Positions 1-13,224 of a DNA stretch of 64,000 nucleotides are shown here, piece after piece. Position 1 is the stretch's first letter. Each line of letters opens with the position of its first letter. The stretch covers positions 1,413,441-1,477,440 of the forward strand of contig ML133495.1 in the NCBI GenBank assembly GCA_003864495.1. The letters run 5' to 3'. Position numbers and translations under genes: made by a program. The notes under the pieces are model-generated. The model was not told the origin of the DNA and searched no databases. It saw nothing but the letters and a program-made list of their open reading frames with translations. Source of the stretch: Nemopilema nomurai. Its lineage: Eukaryota > Cnidaria > Scyphozoa > Rhizostomeae > Rhizostomatidae.

Positions 1-94
1 ATATCGTTTTATTGTCTACTATCATTGTTAAAGATTTAATAAAATATTAATTGATCTCTTTCTATGATGAAGTTGGAATTTCAACTTATTTAGA

Positions 95-575
95 CGATTT
101 CAACATCTCTTCTAATATAGGCTATCTCTTTTATTGCATTTGAACTGTCTTTTTGGATACCAAGTAACTTAAAAACTCTTCTAACATAGGCTCTCTTTTA
201 TTGCATTTTAACTGTCTTTTTGGATACCAAGTACCTTAAAAACTCTTCTAATATAGGCTATCTCTTTTATTGCATTTGAACTGTCTTTTTGGATACCAAG
301 TACCTTAAAAACTCTTCTCATATAGACTATCTCTTTTATTGCATTTGAACTGTCTTTTTGGATACCAAGTAACTTAAAAACTCTTCTAATATAGGCTCTC
401 TTTTATTGCATTTTAACTGTCTTTTTGGATACCAAGTAACTTAAAAACTCTTCTAATATAGGCTATCTCTTTTATTGCATTTTAACTGTCTTTTTGGATA
501 CCAAGTAACTTAAAAACTCTTCTAATATAGGCTATCTCTTTTATTGCATTTTAACTGTCTTTTTGGATACCAAGT
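95..575. repeat. 69-bp tandem repeat array, about 7 copies
   Basis: The segment ttattgcatt recurs at 131, 198, 267, 336, 403, 472 and 541, a spacing of 67 or 69 bp. Each unit reads through 'actcttctaatatagg', 'ttattgcatt', 'ctttttggataccaagta'. The 67-bp units lack the 'at' of 'ggctatctc'. Copies differ by only a few bases, so the array is young or homogenised. No reading frame runs through it. Confidence 0.93.
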
Positions 576-3500
576 ATATAGGCTTTGATAACATAACATC
601 TATCAGAGTCGAGGTAGGTATGGTCGGTTTTAGCTATGTTTCAGAAATCGCTAGGTATGGTAGGTTCAACAGATGAAAAGTTTAAGATAGGTTCTGCCCG
701 GCCGTCCCCTATTGTCCGATGGGACCTGGTCCCATGGGATTTGTCGAGTTCCTCCTGTCCATTGTTTTTATTGTTTTGAATTGTCGGTCGACATTGTCTT
801 AGAAACAATAGCGACCAAAAACTCAAAACAACGAAAACAAAGGCGAGTGGAACTCGAACTTCCCAGGGACCAGATCCCGACATGAAGGTCGAAGATCCAG
901 TTCAAGAGAAACACAAGTTTATCAAAGCAACAAAATGATCATTAAACAAAAATCAAATTACCACTATGAATATACCATTAAATCTACTACACTCAACTAA
1001 CGAAACAGCAACAAAGCCAAAGGCTTCAAATGCAAAATGCAGCTGCCTACATTTGCGTATAAGTTGTCTTAAGAAACGGATCCTTCAGGTCCACCAGGAC
1101 GTTGAATGCCTGAAAAATTCTTTTTCCAAAAGTAACTAACTTCTTAACCAAGTTTGCTAAGGAAGGATAGCTGAACATTTTTCAAGGATACTTAGAAACA
1201 ACAGCCAAATTAACATCAAGTGAAAAAGGCAAGTTACGTTTGGGATTTTGAAATAATTTTAGAAATGATAGTATTGCCAATGGTGTTAGCCTATAAGTTA
1301 CTCAAAAACCCTAAACACTATAATTCAAACTTTTAGCGTCCTTGTTGCACAACGGACATGGTATGGCATGATGCTTGTCTTGCAACAAGAGTCAAGTCTC
1401 TGAAGGAGCACAGATGTCCAGGCAGCCAAAACTCAAAATTCAGCGATCAGCACTACAAATGCAGATATGCTGTGCAAAAGTGAAATTACCCTAAAGGTAC
1501 AATCATACTTAGAGCATCGTGCTTAAGAAGGGGGGATGTGACGCAAAAATAGATTGAAATTATTGTTGCTTGTTTTTTCTTGTTCCGTACTATTGTGATG
1601 ATGATGACCTTGTGGAATCGTTTTGTGATTTTCCTATCGTTTTCTGCATGGTACCAAATGTGATTGATATAAAGGGATGTGAGTTTTCAAACCTGAAGCA
1701 GGAGCTTGTGACTATTGTTCTCACGTCAGTGAAGTCTTAGTGGAAATTTAGCTGTAAATTGGTAGAGAATAAGCGAATTGTACAGGAGTTATGAAGTGGC
1801 TACCAATCTAGCCACAGAATGAAAAATATGAGAGTTGCAACCTTGGTGTTATTTCTTGGTCATAATACTGATGATGAGGATAGAGAGGATCTAATAGGAC
1901 CAATACATCCGATGAAGCCTCTGAGCATTAGGACTTTGATGAAAAAAGTGTCCAAATCTAGTGAAAGTATCTACTGAATTTTGTGCACAATTTGTAGAAC
2001 AAGATTCAAACTAATGACAATGACAAGAAGCAATAAAGTTGTTAAGAAGCGTGTTCAGCTTGGAGTGGATGAATTGTGTAGACCACAGCGACAGGACTAG
2101 AAGAGCTAGTGATGACCCAAAACAATTCCATCAGAGAGAGTATGTTCAAGAGAAGAGGCAAGAAGGGCAGTGTAAGGCTACTATTTAGGGCTGCGTGCTA
2201 AAGTGGTGCTGTCTTTTTCTAGACTTTCATTTAGATTGTGAATGGTTGTCAACCTAGATAATGAACATTGTTCTAAACTTTTAGTATAATTAACAAAGGC
2301 CATTGTGAATATGAATGGTAGACTTTGCATTGACCAAGTGGCAAGAAACAACAGTAGGAGTGTTTTGACAGAGCTGAAGTAAACATTGACGAACAATATT
2401 TATTAACAGTGGCAAATGCAAAGAAAGCAGATCAAGTTAGTTGTGAAGCCGAGTTGTCTCGCTACATTTTATACACCGTGGGAAATATAGGTGGTGAAAG
2501 TAAAAAAGAAAACAAAATTTGGAAGCGTTTTGAGATCGAGAAAATGCAAGTTAGTATTCTTGGAGGTGTATCAGCACAAAAAGATTGCACGTTGATACAG
2601 TCAATGCTACTGCAGAAAAGAATATGCCAACGCAAACAGAAAAGTGATCATAGACAGAGTACCTACGCACAAAGTAGGCGCAATGGGGAAGGGCCTACCT
2701 AGCTCATGTACGTACGCATGGATTTCTTTGCATGGTATTTTGTTTGTTACAGGTATAAGCAAACGTAAAGCATCATTAGTATTAAGAAGATAAAGCTTTC
2801 CATGTTTCGTATGTTTTGCTCTTTCTTGCTTTTTTCGTATTTTTTGTTGATTGTAGAATATCATTATATAACGTATTTGACCAAGAAAATTTCAAGTAAA
2901 AATTGTTGGGTAAAAAAGACCCAATGATATCGGGGCCATTGAAAATTCGTACGCATATATTGAAGGTCTAAGTAAAAGGTTATGTTTTGTTTCAAAAGGG
3001 GTCTATACTACTTGAGGTTATATGTACGAAATGCTTACTTTCCGTCCCAAAGTGGTTGAAAAGAAGATTATTGGCATTGCAAAAATATGATTTTGATGTT
3101 ACTTGCTCAAAGTGTGCCTTTTTGCGGTAGCAGAGAAGAAAGTAGAAAATATGAATAGATTAATGATGAAATATCAATATAAATGGATGGAAAAGCTTTA
3201 AGGGTAAAGAGTTGAAAAAGTGTTTAAGGGTGGAGAGTGGAAAAGAGTAGGGGGCGGTAGAAAATCAAATATTGAAAAGGGTAAAAAGCGGAGAAGGTGA
3301 AGAAAGAAAAAAAGTTGAAGAGTGGAAAAGTTATAATGCGGAAAAGGGCAAAGATAGGAGAAGGTGAAGAAAGAGAAAAATACCAGTAAGCTATGCTATG
3401 CTATGTTACAAACTAAAGAGGAAATCGTGGTGAATAGTGTGTCGAAGAAAACGAAAAAACGTAAGACAGGTAGCCGAGAATGTCGATGAATTTATCAACA

Positions 3501-4949
3501 AAAGTATTCAGCAGAGATTCGTTATGGTGATTCGTAATCAAAGTGAAAGTGAGTTTAACATTGTAAATCGTGTGCTATTTTTTGGAATGCATAAAGGGTA
3601 GCAGGCGTGGAATGGGATGATAAATGCTTTCAGATCAATGGTTTGAAAATTATCCTTTTCTAATGTTTCTGCAACAGAGGGACCCTTGATGAATTCACCA
3701 ATGTTAGCAATTTTCTAGTTAGGGAAATTTTTTATAGCGTTATCCTATGCACTTAAGATTTGAGGGTATCTCAAAAACTCGGGGTTTATGCAAATGGACT
3801 GTTTATAGTGCAAATCTGTCAGAGTTTTCGTCATAAACTTGTCATTCGATACTACGAGCAAATTTTTAATACAACGGACTTGCCATTCTCATAAAAGTTT
3901 GTGTCTTTGTCTTGAAATTGCCTCGTTGTCTGCCTTTTGACTCTTCTCTTCCAGGAATTGAGAGGGATTTTCAGACGCAGTCTTGATCTTTCTAAAAATG
4001 AATACGAAACATAAGTTTTAGGCATTTACACTCTAACGAAGAACGAAATTGCGACATAATCTATGTCTCTGCGATTTGTCAAATTCTTTGGAAATTAAAT
4101 GATAGAAACCTTTTACTGCCATAAAATGGAAATAAAGAATTTCGTTGCAATGTAATAGCAAGCGTTTCAGCCTAAAAAACGACCACCCAAAAGACGCTTC
4201 TGATTAAACGCCCGCACGCGAGCTTGTGGAGATTGCGGGGTATTTTGCGAACAGAACACTAAATGCCCTCTGTCGCCTGCTTACGCTTTGGATAAATGTT
4301 CATGAAAACTGCATCTTAGTTACCTTGCTTTGGTTCATTAATGCTGTCTTCACCAGCGCCATTTCCAGGATTGCTTTGAAACTCCGACAGGCACCTGTGG
4401 CATCTGAAAAGCAAAGCAAGTGTCTGAGAAAGTGCGTCCTTTGCTTCATGTTGCATGGCAAAGGCTTTAAATTAACAATTCGTCTTATACGAGCATTGAA
4501 AAGCAACTAATGGCTCTATAAACTTTACAGAACATAATTAATAAACGTAAGAAGTACTGGCATTTTGAATGCAATTTCTCACCTGATCGAAGACGCAACT
4601 TTCTTAGCCCCACCGCCCGCGACATCAGCTCCACGTGAATGGTGCCAAATCGAAGGTCACATCGGCTTGACACGTTGCTAGTGCATTCTGGGAAGCTTGC
4701 ACGCTTGTGACACTCCTGTTCCTCTGTAGAATTCATAATCAAAACACATAACGTATTTCTTGTTAACAAGGGGATACAGGCATGGCCACTGAAGTCTCAG
4801 GCGAGAAAGCTTTTATAATTTAGCTTCCACCAAAACAATCAACATTTGTTGATAAAAGGAATGCAACGCATCTAAAGAACTGTATCCACCTTCCAATCTT
4901 CAATTGCAAGATAAAGACAACTTGTTTTTGCGTAAAATAGAATTTACTA
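576..4949. other. Non-genic interval
   Basis: No coding gene is supportable here. Open frames are short (under 100 codons), lack recognisable domains and are interrupted. A strongly purine-rich stretch at about 3190-3390 is built of degenerate units such as 'gaaaagggtaaaaagcgg' and 'agaaggtgaagaaag'. Short stretches near 1800-2110 read as broken acidic/basic peptide and could be remnants of a decayed mobile element, but I cannot assign a family. Confidence 0.6.
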
Positions 4950-7900
4950 TATAGCCTTACCAAATGATCAATTTCTGATGGAAAATTCTTTTCTCTGCAA
5001 ATGACTGAAATCGTTCCAAAGGGTTAGTAGAAGGCTATTGCTGCCATTAGTTTGACTTTGAAAAAGGTATTTTGTCAGCTATGACAGAAAAACGATGATG
5101 GGACGAGAGAGACAAAAGCAAGGCTATAGCCTTACCAAGTGATCAATTTCTGATGGAAAATTCTTTTCTCTGCAAATGACTGAAATCGTTCCAAAGGGTT
5201 AGTAGAAGGCTATTGCTGCCATTAGTTTGACTTTGAAAAAGGTATTTTGTCAGCTATGACAGAAAAACGATGATGGGCCAAGAGAAGAAAAAAACAAGTC
5301 TATAGCCTTACCAAATGATCAATTTCTGATGGAAAATTCTTTTCTCTGCAAATGACTGAAATCGTTCCAAAGGGTTAGTAGAGGCTATTGCTGCCATTAG
5401 TTTGACTTTGAAAAAGGTATTTTGTCAGCTATGACAGAAAAACGATGATGGGCCAAAAGAAAAAAAGCAAGGCTATAGCCTTACCAATGATCAATTTCTG
5501 ATGGAAAATTCTTTTCTCTGCAAATGACTGAAATCGTTCCAAAGGGTTAGTAGAAGGCTATTGCTGCCATTAGTTTGACTTTGAAAAAGGTATTTTGTCA
5601 GCTATGACAGAAAAACGATGATGGGCCAAGAAAAACAAAAGCAAGGCTATAGCCTTACCAAGTGATCAATTTCTGATGGAAAATTCTTTTCTCTGCAAAT
5701 GACTGAAATCGTTCCAAAGGGTTAGTAGAAGGCTATTGCTGCCATTAGTTTGACTTTGAACAAGGTATTTTGTCAGCTATGAAAGAAAAACGATGATGGG
5801 CCAAGAAAAGACAAAAGCAAGGCTATAGCCTTACCAAGTGATCAATTTCTGATGGAAAATTCTTTTCTCTGCAAATGACTGAAATCGTTCCAAAGGGTTA
5901 GTAGAAGGCTATTGCTGCCATTAGTTTGACTTTGAAAAAGGTATTTTGTCAGCTATGACGAAAAACGATGATGGGCCAAGAGAAGAAAAAAGCAAGGCTA
6001 TAGCCTTACCAAGTGATCAATTTCTGATGGAAAATTCTTTTCTCTGCAAATGACTGAAATCGTTCCAAAGGGTTAGTAGAAGGCTATTGCTGCCATTAGT
6101 TTGACTTTGAAAAAGGTATTTTGTCAGCTATGACAGAAAAACGATGATGGGCCAAGAAAAGACAAAAGTAAGGCTATAGCCTTACCAAATGATCAATTTC
6201 TGATGGAAAATTCTTTTCTCTGCAAATGACTGAAATCGTTCCAAAGGGTTAGTAGAAGGCTATTGCTGCCATTAGTTTGACTTTGAAAAAGGTATTTTGT
6301 CAGCTATGATAGAAAAACGATGATGGGCCAAAAGAAGACAAAAGCAAGGCTATAGCCTTACCAAGTGATCAATTTCTGATGGAAAATTCTTTTCTCTGCA
6401 AATGACTGAAATCGTTCCAAAGGGTTAGTAGAAGGCTATTGCTGCCATTAGTTTGACTTTGAAAAAGGTATTTTGTCAGCTATGACAGAAAAACGATGAT
6501 GGGCCAAAAGAAGACAAAAGCAAGGCTATAGCCTTACCAAGTGATCAATTTCTGATGGAAAATTCTTTTCTCTGCAAATGACTGAAATCGTTCCAAAGGG
6601 TTAGTAGAAGGCTATTGCTGCCATTAGTTTGACTTTAAAAAGGTATTTTGTCAGCTATGACGAAAAACGATGATGGGCCAAGAGAAGAAAAAAGCAAGGC
6701 TATAGCCTTACCAAGTGATCAATTTCTGATGGAAAATTCTTTTCTCTGCAAATGACTGAAATCGTTCCAAAGGGTTAGTAGAGGCTATTGCTGCCATTAG
6801 TTTGACTTTGAAAAAGGTATTTTGTCAGCTATGACAGAAAAACGATGATGGGCCAAGAAAAAAGCAAGGCTATAGCCTTACCAAATGATCAATTTCTGAT
6901 GGAAAATTCTTTTCTCTGCAAATGACTGAAATCGTTCCAAAGGGTTAGTAGAAGGCTATTGCTGCCATTAGTTTGACTTTGAAAAAGGTATTTTGTCAGC
7001 TATGATAGAAAAACGATGATGGGCCAAGAAAAAAAAAGCAAGGCTATAGCCTTACCAATGATCAATTTCTGATGGAAAATTTTTTCTCTGCAAATGACTG
7101 AAATCGTTCCAAAGGGTTAGTAGAAGGCTATTGCTGCCATTAGTTTGACTTTGAAAAAGGTATTTTGTCAGCTATGACAGAAAAACGATGATGGGCCAAG
7201 AAGAAGACAAAAGCAAGGCTATAGCCTTACCAATGATCAATTTCTGATGGAAAATTCTTTTCTCTGCAAATGACTGAAATCGTTCCAAAGGGTTAGTAGA
7301 AGGCTATTGCTGCCATTAGTTTGACTTTGAAAAAGGTATTTTGTCAGCTATGACAGAAAAACGATGATGGGCCAAGAGAAGAAAAAGCAAGGCTATAGCC
7401 TTACCAAGTGATCAATTTCTGATGGAAAATTCTTTTCTCTGCAAATGACTGAAATCGTTCCAAAGGGTTAGTAGAAGGCTATTGCTGCCATTAGTTTGAC
7501 TTTGAAAAAGGTATTTTGTCAGCTATGACAGAAAAACGATGATGGGCCAAGAAAAGACAAAAGCAAGGCTATAGCCTTACCAAGTGATCAATTTCTGATG
7601 GAAAATTCTTTTCTCTGCAAATGACTGAAATCGTTCCAAAGGGTTAGTAGAAGGCTATTGCTGCCATTAGTTTGACTTTGAAAAAGGTATTTTGTCAGCT
7701 ATGATAGAAAAACGATGATGGGCCAAAAGAAGACAAAAGCAAGGCTATAGCCTTACCAAGTGATCAATTTCTGATGGAAAATTCTTTTCTCTGCAAATGA
7801 CTGAAATCGTTCCAAAGGGTTAGTAGAAGGCTATTGCTGCCATTAGTTTGACTTTGAAAAAGGTATTTTGTCAGCTATGATAGAAAAACGATGATGGGCC

Positions 7901-9747
7901 AAAAGAAGACAAAAGCAAGGCTATAGCCTTACCAAGTGATCAATTTCTGATGGAAAATTCTTTTCTCTGCAAATGACTGAAATCGTTCCAAAGGGTTAGT
8001 AGAAGGCTATTGCTGCCATTAGTTTGACTTTGAAAAAGGTATTTTGTCAGCTATGACGAAAAACGATGATGGGCCAAGAGAAAAAAAAGCAAGGCTATAG
8101 CCTTACCAAGTGATCAATTTCTGATGGAAAATTCTTTTCTCTGCAAATGACTGAAATCGTTCCAAAGGGTTAGTAGAAGGCTATTGCTGCCATTAGTTTG
8201 ACTTTGAAAAAGGTATTTTGTCAGCTATGACAGAAAAACGATGATGGGCCAAGAAAAGACAAAAGCAAGGCTATAGCCTTACCAAGTGATCAATTTCTGA
8301 TGGAAAATTCTTTTCTCTGCAAATGACTGAAATCGTTCCAAAGGGTTAGTAAAGGCTATTGCTGCCATTAGTTTGACTTTGAAAAAGGTATTTTGTCAGC
8401 TATGATAGAAAAACGATGATGGGCCAGAGAAAAAAAAGCAAGGCTATAGCCTTACCAATGATCAATTTCTGATGGAAAATTCTTTTCTCTGCAAATGACT
8501 GAAATCGTTCCAAAGGTTAGTAGAAGGCTATTGCTGCCATTAGTTTGACTTTGAAAAAGGTATTTTGTCAGCTATGACAGAAAAACGATGATGGGCCAAG
8601 AAAAAGAAAAGCAAGGCTATAGCCTTACCAAGTGATCAATTTCTGATGGAAAATTCTTTTCTCTGCAAATGACTGAAATCGTTCCAAAGGGTTAGTAGGG
8701 CTATTGCTGCCATTAGTTTGACTTTGAAAAAGGTATTTTGTCAGCTATGACAGAAAAACGATGATGGGCCAAGAAAAAAAAAGCAAGGCTATAGCCTTAC
8801 CAAGTGATCAATTTCTGATGGAAAATTCTTTTCTCTGCAAATGACTGAAATCGTTCCAAAGGGTTAGTAGAAGGCTATTGCTGCCATTAGTTTGACTTTG
8901 AAAAAGGTATTTTGTCAGCTATGACAGAAAAACGATGATGGGCCAAGAGAAGACAAAAGCAAGGCTATAGCCTTACCAAGTGATCAATTTCTGATGGAAA
9001 ATTCTTTTCTCTGCAAATGACTGAAATCGTTCCAAAGGGTTAGTAGAAGGCTATTGCTGCCATTAGTTTGACTTTGAAAAAGGTATTTTGTCAGCTATGA
9101 TAGAAAAACGATGATGGGCCAAAGAAGACAAAAGCAAGGCTATAGCCTTACCAAGTGATCAATTTCTGATGGAAAATTCTTTTCTCTGCAAATGACTGAA
9201 ATCGTTCCAAAGGGTTAGTAGAGGCTATTGCTGCCATTAGTTTGACTTTGAAAAAGGTATTTTGTCAGCTATGACAAAAACGATGATGGGCCAAGAGAAG
9301 ACAAAAGCAAGGCTATAGCCTTACCAAATGATCAATTTCTGATGGAAAATTCTTTTCTCTGCAAATGACTGAAATCGTTCCAAAGGGTTAGTAGAAGGCT
9401 ATTGCTGCCATTAGTTTGACTTTGAAAAAGGTATTTTGTCAGCTATGATAGAAAAACGATGATGGGCCAAAAGAAGACAAAAGCAAGGCTATAGCCTTAC
9501 CAAGTGATCAATTTCTGATGGAAAATTCTTTTCTCTGCAAATGACTGAAATCGTTCCAAAGGGTTAGTAGAAGGCTATTGCTGCCATTAGTTTGACTTTG
9601 AAAAAGGTATTTTGTCAGCTATGACAGAAAAACGATGATGGGCCAAAAGAAGACAAAAGCAAGGCTATAGCCTTACCAAGTGATCAATTTCTAATGAAAG
9701 ATTCTTTTCTCTGTAAATGACTGCCATTGGTTTGACTTTGAAAATGA
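4950..9747. repeat. Large satellite array, ~175-bp unit, about 28 copies
   Basis: The phrase 'tatagccttacca' recurs about 28 times between 4950 and 9665, an average period near 175 bp. Within a unit the order is 'tgatcaatttctgatgg', 'ctctgcaaatgactgaaatc', 'gttccaaagggttagtag', 'ggctattgctgccattag', 'tttgactttg', 'tattttgtcagctatga', 'aaaacgatgatgggcc', then an A-rich linker. The core is almost invariant; variation is concentrated in the linker, in tgatca spacing (caatgatc / caagtgatc / caaatgatc) and in gacag versus gatag. Most units begin with the 10-bp palindrome ggctatagcc. The last copy (from about 9665) is diverged and truncated. No long open frame crosses it. The nucleosome-scale unit and uniformity are typical of satellite DNA. 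Confidence 0.97.
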
Positions 9748-12700
9748 CGTTTTCTTTTGATTGTGTTCTATTGAAAAATAACATGGCTCGGCTTGGTCTT
9801 GCTAATGCATTTCAGTCGGAAGAGAAATCCTCACTTTAATAATTGGCGTTTTTTCAACCAAAGAGTGCGTCACTGAGAGCTGATATTACGTTGCTAAAAT
9901 AGGCATTCCCTTCAAGGTTGCCTAATTCTTTATATGACACTGTTTTTATCGGTTGAAACTGGTTTTTAGGAAGTGAGAGCGGATGCCAACTTAAACATCT
10001 TATACTTTAAAGCTATAAAAGCACTTTTATAATCAAATGTTTGCCCCGAATGGTATCAGTAAGGTTGGGTATCATCGTGTCCAGATTTGTTTTCATCTAC
10101 CACCGGGCTCAAGAGATTTCTGTGGTCGTAGATACAGCCTCGTTCGTAAAAGAAGGTAGATTCGCTATCTTTCGCACAGAGCGACTTTATTCACTTCTTT
10201 TCATTCTTCAAACTAAATATGCCTACTAAATGGATATTTTCAAACAATATGCCTACTAAATGGATATTTTCAAACAATATGCCTACGCCAGAAAGTTTAT
10301 CATAAAAAGCGTCCTAAATACCTTCAGTCTTTGACCTTGTGTCTAGTCAAAAATGCTGTGTTGTCTTTTGGATGTCCCCTGTACCGTGCCTGAAGTAAAA
10401 AATTCAAACATTTTCCATTTGAACATTACGATTATTGCCGTATAGATGCAATGATAAAGCCAGTTATCTAAGTACCTGCATGTAAAATATTCATTCTTTT
10501 AAGAGTGGCACAATATAAGGCTGTAGACAAGCTTACAGTAGATTTATGAATTTCTACAGAGCGCTAAGCAATCCATTCTTAAAGCAAGTTGCCAATATGA
10601 CTTGCCGAACCAATCAAATGCGCTCCAAAAACGGGCTCTATGGGGGGCTCAAGGATTCTGTTTAGTTATAGCCGTGGCCAGTAAAACATTTGATATTCCC
10701 ATTCTAATTGCCAAGTTATCGTACAACTAAAGAGCATACACCGAACTTTCCAGTCGTAGGACGATAACGTATAATTTATGTTTTTTCCTTCTTCAGCAAA
10801 TCCATTGAGAACATTTGGCAACAGAAAGATGCAAGTTTTTTTGTTGTCTTAAAAAGAAAGATTTTTTAGCAGAAATATTGCCACCTTTCGATTAAAATGC
10901 CAATAATGCAACGATACAGAGCATTAACGCAAAGTAGCAAGATGAATTTCTGGTCCAAAGAAAATATCACAGCCGCTTTCCTACTTCTCACTAAAAACTC
11001 TTTTCAGAGCTGCCAATGGCTCCATTAATTTGTTTTGGTTTTAGGAGTCAGTTTCCTATAAACTGAATTCCAGTCAACCAAGAAAAAGATAAAGCCTTTG
11101 GAAAAACATTTCGACTTGACTAAAACTTTTGCCGAAGGTTTTTCAAAACCTGAAGGAAGCGAGCTTAAAATACTTTCTAATTCGAGATGCAAGGATAATC
11201 AGTCTTAAGATCTTTGACAAAGCACTGTCTTTATTTAATCCAAAAACGAAGGGAATGAGGCTCAGGAATCATACTACTTTTGGCGTAAAGCTTTTGTCAA
11301 GGATCAAACCGTTCAAAAAATCTAGATTTCAAATTGCAGGCTTAGACAAATATGCATATTGATAAATATTTTTTTATCTTAACAATGATGCTTCTTGAAA
11401 ATGTGAATTTTGGGATAGCAAATATCTATTCAAAAAAAATGTTTTGGTGTGAAAACTCTTTTGAACAAAGATCTCAGAAGCATGGAATCATTCTCCCGTC
11501 AGATGCCTCGAGATGGCCACCCCTGCAATTTAAGCCCCTCGAAATGCAGATAAGTTTTGGTGACTTTCTCCTTCTGCAAACTTTTGTAGAAAAAAAATTT
11601 CTCTGAAGCTAAGTTAAGAGGATAAGCAGTTTGAAAATCGCTAATTCGTGTTGCTTGAAGCTAATTGTCGTTTTTCAATAAATGATTAATCAGGGTAGAA
11701 GTGTAGTGCTATGAAACCCACGCGGTGGTATGGAGACACCGAGAAGACAGGTGTTAGCGGTGATTATATGCTGTAACTCTATATCCAGTTCTATATGGAA
11801 ATAACAAAATTGCATTTTTATTAGAATAGTTGGTTTGCAATAGATCGGTACAGCCTTAGCGAGATGCCAACGACAGTTTCACAACAAATGAAACGCGGTC
11901 TAAAACGTTCTGCCACTCGTAATTAACTGTGCTTTTTCATTTTGACACAAGGCAAACCTAACTAGAGTTTTTCTGTAAATCATCAGCAGCGATAATGACG
12001 ATAGTACCAACGGTGCGTCCGCGCATGATGCCTAGAGATTGCGTGGTTCTCGCTGCCCACCAACGAGTGCACCTCATCAAGTTTCGCGATTGAACTCAAC
12101 GGCTGCCTTTGATGCGCTGCCTTAGTTTGTATGCGCTCGCTTGAGGTGAAAAAGACGAGCCAGTGCTTAGCCGAATCATATGGTTACAATGTGAAACCAA
12201 AGTTGTCACTATTCTTTGCGCAAAACTTCCGATCTCGCGAGCTCAGTGCCTTACTAGCAGCGGATCTGCAATGTTTTGTTTGATTACATAATTGGGTACC
12301 AGTTACCGCTACTGATAACAAGATATTGAAATAAATCGGAACTTCTCGATGGCTACTGGTTTATTAGATCATTTTTTGCCTGTGTATGAAAAAAGGTTTC
12401 TCTCATTTTCTGAACGTGTCGCAAAAGCTGGTTCTTCTTGATTCATTTGCGTGCAAGTCAAATTGTGTGTTTATTTTACTAATTCAGGACTGTTATAGCA
12501 TACTATGTTACTGGTGCGTCAAGAAAGGAGCTGCCACCATAGTCATTGACCGTTCTTGAAAGCTCTCAGGATAACTGCAATTGCAATAAAGTTTTTGAAT
12601 ACGATCATCAATTTGCAATAATAATTTTCCGCACTTGCATTTTAAAGAATGAATGGCACGCGAAGCAATTGATCAGCTTCGAGACTTAATCATAGTTCTA

Positions 12701-13224
12701 TTGTAACATTGTTTGCAAATAGCGAAATGTTCTTTGCATAAAGCAGGACCCGTACAACCATGCCAGCGGCAACAGTGAATCGCATGCAATATTAATTCTT
12801 CGGGTTCTTGAACGTCATCTTTCACTGTTTACAGAGTAGATGTGGCCACGATCTACTGGTTAAAAGAAGCTCACTCTGTGCTTGAAGAAAAAAATCTTTA
12901 TGGGTTAACTTTCTTCGCCAATGACATGCAGAGTTTATGTATATAATGCACTTTGGGCATGTACGCCTTTATAATGAACTACTTTACGCTTGCGTTTAAG
13001 CAAACACTGGGTTGAAGCAAACACGACGGCCTCCAAGCAGAACGAAGATAACAAAGGGAAATGGCGTGCATCTTTACCTCCACTACTGCATCCATGAGAA
13101 GAGGCACTTTGCTTTGAAGCCGATGAGCCTTTAAACTGGGACTGTTTCCATTAATGCTGGGGTTTGAGAAGAAACAAAGGGAAAATCACCCGTTCAAGGC
13201 AAACTTGTGCCAAGTGTGAAAATC
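9748..13224. other. Non-genic interval with a short 30-bp repeat
   Basis: No gene is recognised. At 10217-10286 a 30-bp unit (gcctactaaatggatatttt plus caaacaatat) occurs twice with a third partial copy. A more GC-rich patch lies at about 11990-12160. The last few hundred bases precede the receptor starting at 13225 and may contain its promoter or 5' UTR; AT-rich 'tatataatg' and 'tttataatg' strings occur around 12940-12980, but no start site can be fixed. Confidence 0.55.

Noticed and set aside
13207..13224. Upstream GTG start for the plus-strand receptor
   Set aside because: GTG is not a normal eukaryotic start, and an in-frame ATG at 13225 precedes TM1; the six extra codons are likely 5' UTR.
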